A DNA stretch of 64,000 nucleotides from Artemia franciscana (lineage: Eukaryota > Arthropoda > Branchiopoda > Anostraca > Artemiidae): the NCBI RefSeq assembly GCF_032884065.1, contig NW_027062997.1:310001-374000 (forward strand), written 5' to 3'. Positions 34,745 to 44,909 of this stretch are shown piece by piece. Below the pieces are notes generated by a model that made no database searches, was not told the origin of the DNA, and saw only the letters and a list, made by a program, of their open reading frames with translations. Every line of letters starts with the position of its first letter. Within the stretch, counting starts at the first letter, position 1. A program made the position numbers and the translations under genes.

Positions 34745-35439
34745 GAAGAATATTAAGGTAAAAACACTAGGCACAGTTCTCCTTGACATAGTTGCATTGA
34801 ACCGTGAAATAAAGTGGGAAGAAGTCGAAACTAATTCCGTAAATTGACTAAACTATTCGCTTATAGACATTCAGGCGTAATTTTTTTTTTTCAAACCCAA
34901 AATGTTGATGAGACATTATTTGCTTTTTAAACGATTGGCATGAATACTGGATGAATACCTTCAAAGCAATACCAAAAAATCGTATAAATGCTTTAATGAT
35001 AATAACTATGCATCCAACATGGATTTGTATTTTGGAATTTTTGCTACTAATCGAATTTGATACTCTCACATTATATGACAAGAATTAATAATAAAAATAA
35101 TATTGTCAGAAGTGAAAGAGAATGAGGATTTTATTGATATATAATAAGGTCTGAAACGCTAATTTGACAAATTTAACAAAATAGAATGATTAATCTCTCG
35201 AAGATCTACTTGTAGGCAAGTCAATTATCGCATAGATTCACGTAAAAACTTAAAATACTTGAACCAATAAACTTATTAATGTATAGCTTAGATAGTTAGC
35301 TATTCAAGGATTCTACTTCTAAATCAACTTCTAAACGAAATCTAAAATCAACTTCTAAACACAAGATAGACAAATAGGAGGACAGATAATACTAGATTAA
35401 TTCTAACAGGAGTGGTAAATAATGTTAAATGAGAGAAAA
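34745..35439. other. No recognisable gene
   Basis: AT-rich intronic sequence of the F-box gene between family B copy 4 and the LINE relic. Confidence 0.5.
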
Positions 35440-36640
35440 TGAAGTAAACGGTTTAAGCTTCTCTCAAACGCATTGTAATCTATCAAATCCACTACATATA
35501 AAGGGTCAGGAACGCAATATCACTTCAAAATAAAACTATTCATGCAATGCAGCGAGAATCTGACTACAAACTTGAGTAAACGACAAAACCCCGATCGAAC
35601 CTTTAACTGCTCAGTTTTAGACAGCAAATCCAAAAGTGATGAAATATACAGTGCGTGAGGCAGAGCTAGGGCACTATATAGTTTAGCAAGTACACACTAA
35701 CTATAACTATACTTCAATGCAGCCAAATTGGCATAGCTGGTGCGGAAGCACAGGCTGTGATATGGCATGTCAACAGTAAGAATACGGCTATTATGCTTAT
35801 ATGGACCATAAACAAGGCGGAGCTAATTCAGTGAATAAGATTGTATAATTGATTTACCAGCTACAATAACAGATAAAGATGAAATAGGTTTACATTGAGC
35901 ATTATACTCAGGAAATTCAGTCTTAATAGCATCAACATTAAGTCCTAAGAGCTTCAAAGAATTTGCTTGAAAAGAGGTTTGTAAAGAGGCTTGAAAGAGG
36001 TTTTAAGCATTGTCCCTTGGAGGGAATGATTAAATTGAACTTTTATTTATATGTTATGGAAAGGCAGTGTGGTCTCTGAAAATGCAAACAAAATATTTTA
36101 TAAGATCCCAAAAAGTAGGTTTCAATGGATGCATAGATCTTGGAGGGGGGGGGGGGGTTAAGCATTGTCCCTTGGTGGGAATGATTAAAATGCAGGAACA
36201 TAATTTTAGGCTGTAAATTCTCCAAGAGAGAAAAATATAGTGAAAGGAGTGATTCCCCCCCCCCCCTGCTTAGGTACGGTTTTACAGAGGTTTGCTTGTA
36301 AATTAGAAAGACTTGAACTGATAAGCAGCACATCATTTGCAGAGTAAATCTAACTAAAATCAAAAATATCACAATCAATTCTCCATTAATTGTCCTATTT
36401 ACAGTGGTCGTAAGAATGCTAAACATAGTAGGACTTAAAATAGAACCATTCCTGAGTCCTCTAATATGACGAGTAAGCCCAGTTAAAATACCTTTTCAAG
36501 TTCAACCCTAACATAACTAGGACTATACCAATATGAAGGCAACGCAACAATATGGTGCGTAACTCCAAAATGATGCAGAGGCAAAAACAATTTTTCAAGA
36601 AATTCCCCAGTCTAGACACTCTCGCCCGAGTCAACCTAAG
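35440..36640 (-). pseudogene. Non-LTR retrotransposon (LINE) reverse transcriptase and C-terminal remnant
   Basis: Reading the minus strand over three frames: 'HFGVTHHIVALPSYWYS' and 'YVRVELEK' near 36500-36580; then 'RGLRNGSILSPTMFSI' near 36420-36470, the conserved G-x-R-Q-G-S-x-L-S-P block with Asn for Gln; then 'YSANDVLLISSSLSNLQANL' near 36300, the catalytic Tyr-x-Asp-Asp block with its first Asp altered to Asn. Further down, to about 35440, is a C-terminal region with a Cys-Arg-Leu-Leu-Lys-Phe-Val-like motif and 'VPDPLYVVDLI'. Several stops, frameshifts and a 36003/36159 duplication. The order is that of LINE ORF2 of CR1/Jockey-like type. Clade not resolved. Confidence 0.6.
36003..36191. 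repeat. Short duplication with G tract inside the LINE relic
   Basis: 'ttaagcattgtcccttgg-gggaatgattaaa' occurs at about 36003-36035 and 36159-36190, the second next to a run of 14-15 G. A C run of 10 lies at about 36257. A short Penelope-type end motif ('ggaaaggcagtgtggtct') lies between, at 36058-36076. Confidence 0.6.
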
Positions 36641-36654
36641 ATCCACTACCCAAC

Positions 36655-36875
36655 CAGTGGGTTAGGTTGAATTCTAAATTCTTGGTTCAACCGGCCTAAG
36701 ACCATAGGCTGGTGTCCCTAGTTTACCTCTTATTTAAGGCAATCTAATGGTCCTATATCAATTTTAGATTATTGGTCAACCTGCCTGGGACTCTAGGCAG
36801 GAGTGACTTGCTAAAAGATAAGAAACAGATATTGGTCCAATAAGAGAGGCACACTTACTCCCGCCATTTACCCGT
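36655..36875 (-). mobile_element. Second copy of the MITE-like repeat
   Basis: Inverse orientation relative to the copy at 27955-28138. It includes GAATTCTAAATTCTTGG at the left and CCAATAAGAGAGGC near the right. It lies just upstream (in gene orientation) of the LINE reverse transcriptase relic. It is slightly longer than the other copy. I could not identify terminal inverted repeats or a target duplication with confidence. Confidence 0.55.
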
Positions 36876-39631
36876 GCCAAATTAACAAAACACTAGGAGA
36901 ACTATAGGTTCTATCACTATTTTAGCTCTATGACTATCTACCTTGGTTCTATTGCCCTAGCAATGACGCATGGGCGGATAGTAGACAAACATATCTATTA
37001 ACAAATTAACTAACATCATTTTTATACATCCGGTATATTTCGGTACACTCGGTATATTCCTTTTGTCTTTCTAAAAGGCTGAAAAGCAGACCAGATCTTG
37101 GCTTATCACAGTCACACCAAATGGGATACCACATTTTTGAATGTCTTTTAGCTGCCCTTTAGCTGGGATCATGACTTCAACCGAACTTAAGGGTACTTTT
37201 CTTTACTTTAGCTACCGGGAGAGGCTTCCTCCCCACACTTCATAGCATGAACGATTTCAGCAGTACACATATCAAGTCTAATGCTTACGCTTAACTCATG
37301 AAGTATAAGTTGAAATATCAGTTTACTTTTCATCAGTATATCATCTAGACTACCTTGATAGAGAATTTTATCAACATTTTACCACTATGTCTAATAGTAA
37401 TACCGCGGGGGATTTGTCTTAGTATTAGGCAAATAACTAATATAAATGAGATACTGAGGTGATTGCTGAATGTTTGTTCAATTCCACTGCAACATTCGAA
37501 GCAAGAGTAAAATTAGAGACAGCGTGATCTATAATCCTTTTCAATTTCTATTAGCTAGCACATTAGGGTTGTATTCCTAAGTAATTTTAGTAGTATTTTT
37601 CACCAGGTCATTTGCGATTTACTGGCAGTGTTTGTCTATTGCTATATTAATCGGAAAAGTTAAATTTTATAGAGCTCTATGGTGTATGTTTTCCTCATTT
37701 TCTACGGACTTTTCACACGCGTTCTACATTTTCAAATTTGGCGCCCGCTAAGTACTAAAATTACCTCAATTCATATACAAATCTTTTTTCATTAACGATT
37801 GAGTTCCTGTGTTTTCAGTATGTTAAGACGTATACAGTTGTTTAATTTCTATAGAATCAACACAAAGAATGGGCTTAGACCCTCATAAAACTATTAAAGC
37901 CAATATTTGAGAAAGGAATATTGAATGTTATTTGTTAATTGTAACTTTTTACTTATATTTGAAAAACTTCTCTGGTGGGGAAAGTATTATTAAAAATAGT
38001 TTCTATTTGTCTATAATAGCTATTACTTTTTATTATTCAAATCAGGAATATTCATAAGGCTTTTCTAGATTTTTTTACTGTAAAATACATGATATCGGGT
38101 TGATATTTATAGTTAGGAATTTTTTTTTTAGTAACAATAATACAGAAAAACTTTTAATGGATGCATATGGGGAGATTGCTCAAATAAACATATGATTAAT
38201 CTGAAAAAAATTACACTTCCTAAGTACTTCATTACGGACAAAAATTCCTGCAAGGATTTCAATCTGTATGATTTGACACTGCAGTGGGAATTGCAGTGGG
38301 ACACTGCACCGTCTACATCTTCACTAATCTAACATCCAATATTTAATTGGAAACTTAGACATGGTGCGCCATCTATGAGTCAAAGAAGTATTAGGGTTTT
38401 CAACCTAAATGAGAGACTGGTCTGGGGCTCATTAAAGACAGTGAAGTCGAAAAAGACATATATTCCATTTCAGTTTGATGGAAGACAAAAAAGTGCAGCT
38501 GCAACATCTCAGGAGCGGTAATGGAATGAGGTTGAAATTTCCAGAAAATGTTATACCAAAATGCTTTGCGAACCCTTGTTGACAAAAGAATGTAACAGAA
38601 ACCTTATTAATGATAGTTTCGTATATATTTATACAGGTAGGCGTTGAGGTGCTATCATTTCGCCAACTCTGTTTAACAATGGCATCTTAGATACTCAATC
38701 AAAATCCGCATCCCCATGCATAGAGGCAGCAACATACGTGGCACTTGTCAGTTATGAGCATGATATCCTTAATCTTAGCAAGATGATACAAGGTACAGTG
38801 GAAAACTAACATTTCACTCGAAAATGAATATTTTAAACTGTGTACTGAGTTTAACTGTGAAAAATCTGAGCTTCTTCCTTTAAAATGGAACAATGCAGGT
38901 CCCAAATCGTTGGTCCACCTGGGGCGTTTTTTTCATAAACCCAGTAAACAACTTCTTTATCTTGGTCTTTCCATTAGGCGATGACTAAAACAAACCTGTT
39001 TGCTTCTTATTTCCCATCTTGAAAGAAAGGGTTGTATGTCTAAAGCCTCAACTGTTCGAAAAAAAAATCCAACGAAATAATCCTTGCTAGACAGTATAAT
39101 TCAACAACACTACCATATTTTATATATATAGCATCATTTAAGGAGATTTTACACAAAAAGGGTGAAGGTAAAATCTGTTCAGCATATTTCAGTTTACAAA
39201 ATTGTTACTTCATTTACCCCCATGGACCCACAAATTTATAAATTCATAAATTTTAAAATAGTGGATTGTGATACATACCCATGTATGTTTTGGAACATGA
39301 TCACAAAATCGGTTTCAACTGTGGCATATCCTTCTTATACAATGATGTTTGTAGTGTTATGTATGTAACAGTTGTTCAGAGTTTAAAATGTGTTCTTCAT
39401 CAATGGCTTGACAAGCGTTATGATGTATTTTTTTGTTATTCCCCTTTTTATGTCTTTTTCTCTATTTGGTACTCTGCCTGTGTTGACTTTAACTAAATAA
39501 AGGCTATTAAAAGTAAATACACAAAGGTTTTAAATAAGTAAAGGCTACATATAAAATAATGTAGCAATGTCGAAGATACAATCTATTGAAAAAAAAAACC
39601 TGAAAAATGGGGACAACCAACTAAAAATTAC
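36876..39631. other. Intronic sequence, mostly unique
   Basis: No repeat family shared with the rest of the window and no splice-bounded exon seen. A possible further LINE remnant on the minus strand around 37080-37400 could not be confirmed. Confidence 0.4.
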
Positions 39632-39784
39632 CTTCAAGTTTAGGACACGTAGTCTTTTTAATTCCGGAAGGAGTTTAGACAAACCCAAGTCAGTAACGTT
39701 AGTAAAACTCAAATCCAATTCTTCTATACATCGCTTGAATGATTCTGGCTGAACTGAAAGATTCACAAGACCACAGTCGGTAAT
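39632..39784 (-). CDS. F-box/LRR protein gene, LRR exon
   Basis: Exon of 153 nt (51 codons, phase 0 at both ends). The acceptor is AATTCTAG and the donor is AAG|GTAATT. It opens with ITDCGLVNLSVQ, which completes the repeat begun in the upstream exon (Leu-x-Leu-Arg-Asn-Cys-Tyr-Arg-Ile-Thr-Asp). It then carries IEELDLSFTNVTDLGLSKL and LRVLNLK. These are AMN1-type cysteine-containing LRRs typical of FBXL proteins. A longer open frame continues into the intron on the 39631 side, but the donor and the phase of the last exon show where coding stops. Confidence 0.85.
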
Positions 39785-41018
39785 CTAGAATTAGAATATA
39801 ATTTGAAAAATTCGAATATCATAAATGCATTTATATCTAAAACTGGTCCAAATTGAATAGCAGAAAAATGAAAAGCACGTGTAAGAGTAGATTAAAAAAG
39901 TTTATTGTTCTTTACAAAGTACAATATAGGGTATTTATACCCTATGTACTTTGAACAAAACTCATATACTAAGTACATAATTAATACAATTTGAACATCA
40001 TATACCCATATATTTTGAACAAAACTGCATCCATATTTATATTTCAAAGGTTTCAAATTTATTTTATATCTTAGGGCAAAAGACCGACAGAAAACAATAA
40101 ACAGTTCAAAAGATGATATTTTATCATCATTTTTCATTATAAAATCTGACCAATAAATTTTATACATTGAAGTATATAGTGTTCCTTTTTTATGCCATTT
40201 TCAAGCTTTTGCTGTTTGTCAGAACAGCACATCCTGCTAAAGTATTTGACACAATGGAAGTGAGAGGAGAATTATTTTGTGAAGAAGGATTAAACACATT
40301 ACTTAAAGAATTAAAACAATAATCAATATGGCACTGTTTAGTCTGGTAAATGAGTCTTTTGAATATGGTGGTTGCAAAGCTACAGATAAATTACTGAACA
40401 TAGTGAAAGTATTTTTTTGAAAACAGGAAGGTACATAGCAATTTTAGAAAACTTCAACTAAACTCCTATATAGGAATGATGAGTCACAAGTAAGGATCCA
40501 TCACAAGTAAATTGCTTAGAATGATGATGCCATTCGAACTAAAAATCCTGGGATCAAGTTCCTTTTTTATACCTATCCTGTGATAATACTTAAAGAGAAA
40601 AAAGCGTCGCTTTAGGAAGAAGAAAGGATGGGACCCCTGTATGGTGTACCAAATAAACATTAAAGTGATAATTGCTAAACTGATAAGTGCAATGTCCAAA
40701 AATAAAATTGCAAAGGTTAATCTAGGGCACTGGGTTAGTGGCTATTTTTGAATTGAACAGGAGCTGTGCAGCGATGCGTTCTATCCCTATTTATATAGAT
40801 AATTTTGATGAGATTTATCCTAAAGAACAGAGCAAAAGCTACGGAGAAGCAGGGAACTAAATGGAAAAGTTGAATTCTCCTAGACTTAAATTATAGTAAG
40901 GATTTGAGCGGTCTAGATGAACGTCGAGCAGAATAATAAATTTTTGGAGGTTTTGAGAGTATATGTAATCAATATGTATGCATTATGTATCTACGCAAAA
41001 AGAGAGAGAATTACAAAC
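39785..41018. other. Intron between two LRR exons
   Basis: About 1.2 kb, AT-rich, the shortest intron of the gene. No transposable element recognised. Confidence 0.6.
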
Positions 41019-41125
41019 CCGATAGCAGTTTCTTAAAGAAAGTTTCTTTAAAGAACAGAATGTAAATGCTGACTCCAAAGATACGTCAGTCACTTGGTTG
41101 TAACTGAGGTCCAACTCAGTCAGCC
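41019..41125 (-). CDS. F-box/LRR protein gene, LRR exon
   Basis: Short exon of 107 nt, found by following the phase left by the exon at 50410. The acceptor ends TTTGCAG before 41125. Two bases complete the split Arg codon, then 35 codons follow: LTELDLSYNQVTDVSLES, then a Cys-x-Leu-Lys-Lys-Leu-Ser-Leu-Arg-Asn-Cys strand. The donor is CGG|GTTTGT at 41019. An alternative GT four bases downstream would break the phase with the next exon. This is a textbook cysteine-containing LRR (L-x-x-L-x-L-x-x-x-x-x-V-T-D), more regular than those of the large exon. The preceding intron of about 9.3 kb holds the complete hAT element and the split family A copy. Confidence 0.85.
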
Positions 41126-41668
41126 CTGCAAAGAAAAAAGAAATTGATTAAAAAAAGACAAAAAACACGGCAACAAAGAGAGTCATACAAAAACAAATAA
41201 AGATTCTGTAAATTATTTTTTTTTAACTGGAAAAATTGCCTAAAAACATGTAGAGTAAATTGTAATTTGAAAAATAGGTTTCAACGATGTTCTAGCACTT
41301 TAGATAAGAAATAGGGACTGGGCTGCCTCAACACAATATACCACCCTCAAAATTTAGATATCTTTACAGGTAATGCAATAATTTCTTATTTTCTTCGACG
41401 AATCTTTTCTTCTGATTTCTTTCTTCACTCAATTGCTAGTTTGAATTTTGTCCTAATTCTTTAAAAACAACTCCTGAAAGACAAGGGTCACTCAATTAGA
41501 TTACGATGGCTTATTAGAAAGGCTTTTGACAGTAACTAACTAAAATATTGGTCATTGACCAGGGGACGTGTCAACCATAGAGGCATAGTTATTAGGCCTT
41601 TAACCAAAAAAAAACTTAGAAATAATAGGAAAATTCTTTTCAGAAAGTGGAATTCAATTCAGTGGATA

Positions 41669-41699
41669 TTTTGGCCCTATGTCAAAAGGCCGTCTTCAG
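41669..41699 (-). ncRNA. Mutated hammerhead-like motif, third Penelope-type tail
   Basis: CTGAAGACGGCC on the minus strand pairs with GGGCC, but the following core reads CAAAA where GAAA is expected. It is next to the left end of family A copy 3. A degenerate relic of the same tail. Confidence 0.45.
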
Positions 41700-41716
41700 C
41701 ACAACACCAGAAAAAT

Positions 41717-42064
41717 AGAGCTAAGAGCACATATGGCACTTGTGACGAGGTCGGAAGAGCCAAGAGCTCATATGGCATGAGCTATAGTGAAATTCTAGTA
41801 TTCAATAGACTGATTTAAAAGAAAAAAACCGGGGGTTAATGGCGGTAGGGATTTAAAATAAGAGCTCTGAGACATAAGGTCCTTCTAAATACCAAAATTC
41901 ATTAAGACCGATCACCCACTCGTAAGTTTAAAATGCCTCATTTTCTAATTTTTCTTCACTCTCAGTCCCCCAGATTGTAGAATTGGGGAAAACAACTTTA
42001 TCAAGTCAATTTGTGCAGGTCCCTGACAAGTCTACCAATTTTCATCGTCCTAGCACATCCAGAA
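41717..42064 (+). mobile_element. Family A repeat, copy 3, left part (split by hAT)
   Basis: Begins 'agagctaagagcacatatgg' and continues through the unit containing 'taagagctctgagacat' up to 'catcgtcctagcacatcc', where the hAT element has inserted. The repeat continues at 48502 after the target duplication. A Penelope-type tail abuts the left end. Confidence 0.75.
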
Positions 42065-42245
42065 CAGGGCTGCCAAATTGACACATTTTGTGTCAAAATG
42101 ACACAATTTGATGTTGCATGACACAATGACACATTCAGTCGAAATTATGACACAATCGACGAAAATGACACGTTTTTCAATAAAAAATGACACAATCGGC
42201 GGAAATGACACATTTTTCAATAAAAAAATGACACATTTTTGTCAT
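42065..42245 (+). repeat. hAT left terminus with subterminal TGACACA repeats
   Basis: After the CAGGGCTGCCAA terminus there are nine TGACAC motifs in about 180 bp, several inside a longer unit with TTTTTCAATAAAAAA spacers. hAT transposases bind short subterminal motifs near each end, so these are the likely binding sites. The right end (48395-48501) has four copies in the same, not inverted, orientation. Confidence 0.75.
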
Positions 42246-44909
42246 CCAAGTCTTGTTTTTTAAATGGTAATAAAAGAAAAGTAAAATTTCAGTTTTCTAC
42301 CAGAAAAGCTACAAATTAACAGAAGGGAATAGTGCTACCTAAAGGTGTCAGTAGTGTACAAACAGTGCGGTGGACAGATGCCACCACCATATGTAAAATT
42401 TAAACCACGCGAAGAAAACAGTCATAGGCAGAAATTTCAAATCAAAATGCACGCTAATATCTTAGCTTTTTGATTGAGTATGTGATGTAACCAACTGGTA
42501 AGTACTTAATGGTAAAAAGTAAACAGCATGCAGTTTACTAAAGCTGTATGTATAAGTAGCAACTCCCATTTTTAGGAATACAGGAGGGATATCCCACGTT
42601 GGACAAGATTACAAATTTGCAGAGAAGTCTTTCCTTCAGAATAATCTATCTGGCTTAAAAAGGCACCAACAAATATGACAAAAATACTAGATTGAAGCTA
42701 GTTGAATGTCTTACATATTGAGTAAATAAATATAGCTTCAACATTTCTAATGGACCATACTTCTATTTTCAAACAAGATTGCTTCATTCTAACCTTACCT
42801 TGTTTCACTTAAAAAAGGTGAAAAAGGAAGAGTTAACAAAGTGAAAAGCCAGAAAACGGCTTTTTAAAACATCTAATAGATTGACAAAAGGCACAGAATT
42901 TGAATAACTTTGGGTACATGACTTTGAGAAAAGTCATATTTTGCCTCTGGACTGTCAGGACAGCTTGTACATATAATTTTAACATTTTCATGGCAAAAAT
43001 TGAGGTAGTGTAAAAACAAGGTCAGGTACCCCTCCTGTGGATAGGGATAAGCTTATTATGGTTATTTAGGTACTTAGTTACTTAGATTTGAACACTGTTT
43101 TTTTGCTCTTTTTGTCTAAATAGTAGAATGAAGATCCAAAATGTCTATTCCAAGGTTTTTCAGGGGTTGTCTTTAGTTACTTTGGCTAAGTTGTAATTGA
43201 ATTTTGTTAGGGTAGCCACATAAACACCTAATGGCACAAATTGGCAATTTTTTGTAATAGAAGCATGAATTGCTGTGAATTTTCCTTTTCAGTTTTACAT
43301 GTCTAAGACATCTCTAAAAATTTTTTTTTTAAATACCACTGTATTCAGGACAAAATTGTGTTTTATTATGCCATACTCCCCTAACCTAGCTATTTAATAT
43401 TATTTCTTAATTTTCAATTTAAAAAAGTGGCTGAACTTGCCTACAAAAATTTACTGATACTAAGGAGGAAAATTCAGCATTCTACAGCAATAATAGGTCT
43501 ATTAGACTATAACCTTGATGATCATATTAACACTTTCCCATCTAACTCACTTGCTGGGGTTCCCCATGCACCCAAACCAGCTCAAAACCACCCAGTGTCA
43601 TAGAATTTCATTGAAGCACATAGTTCCAATTTGGCTACTAGATGGACAAAACCCTAAAGTCAACAGTTGATATTGTTTTCTAAAAAAGATTTAAAATGCT
43701 TAGAGACAAGATGGAGAGATGATTTTGGCCTCAAATCAAAGCTTAAATATAGGAGAATCACATTCTGATCTTCAAAAGCTTAGATTTGAACAAACATTCA
43801 AATAAGAACACCTCTAATGTACTCCTCAAAATAGGTCCCTAAAACCCTGTTTTCAGGTAGATTACCATTTTTAGGAGTAATCTCGAAAGTACCCACATCC
43901 TATTTTAGGGATGTGCCACACCTGAAAACTGGTAACATATTCCTGAAAACACTGAAAAGAGAACCAAATACTCTAAGTTGTATACAGTATAGGTAGAGGT
44001 GAACAGTTACATTGATGTGAACAGGGCAGTTTTGGGGTAAATGGTAAAATGAAGTTCCAAAACACCTATAAAGATCTTTTCAGATACCATTTATTACCTA
44101 CTTTCCCTAACTGATAGTTCGATTTAGACACAACAAGTGCAGGAAAATGGCAAAGTTTACCATCAACAAATGTTCACATAGCAAACCTCTGCTGTATTAA
44201 ATAAAAGAGGAGAAGTCCTACGTCCCAAAACTCAGAGCTTGATCCTCTGATACTCTCACAGGAATTAGTGTCACAGATACGGAATAGAAACTGCAAAAAC
44301 CAACTCAGTATTATCTGTGAGAGCCAAGCAATGAGTTTAGGCAATACAGTATTTCCTCTTGATTCTAATGTATAGTATTGATTTTCTAGTGCTGTTTCTA
44401 CAAAATTTTTGTTAAAATCTTAGTATTTCTGAGTGTCTGTGAGAGCCAGTCAATAAGCTTATGCAAAACAATCTTTCATCTTGATTTTAAGGTATAATTT
44501 TGAGTTTTAGGTTCTGTTTCTACTTGAATAAAAATGGTACAAACGCCTATTTGAGGTTAGGCTGTTAATGCCTAGTAGTAGGTGTTAATTAACACCTACT
44601 ACTAAGTAGGTGTTAATGTTCAAGCATGTTCTGAAATAATCTAAAACTAAGAGACATGGGCCTAGTTGTGATTATGATATGATTTGCTTCCCTAAAATGA
44701 AGCATGGGAAGGTAATTGATGATGATTTTTACAACCTCTAAATGATCTAACTTAATAGTTTGTCTGTCTGTGGTTACTCAACTAGTAGATGATTACTAAT
44801 AAAGCTATGTAAAGTCAGAAAGCATTGATTCTGCAATAGAAGGATATTAAAGACTCTGATTTACTTTGCAGATAAATTCTCTGAAAATTGAAATTGTTTG
44901 GCTTCTAGT
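42246..44909. other. Non-coding interior of the hAT element
   Basis: About 2.7 kb between the left subterminal repeats and the transposase ATG. I see no open frame with recognisable motifs, no second transposase segment and, apart from the palindrome at 44573, no repeated unit seen elsewhere in the window. It may hold the promoter, 5' UTR introns or an ancient internal insertion. Confidence 0.6.
44573..44604. repeat. Perfect 32-bp palindrome inside the hAT non-coding region
   Basis: A sequence centred on TTAATTAA at 44585-44592 reads identically on both strands over 32 bp, with arms TAGTAGTAGGTGTTAA. It lies about 300 bp upstream of the transposase ATG. It could be a hairpin or a regulatory site. 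There is no further evidence. Confidence 0.7.
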
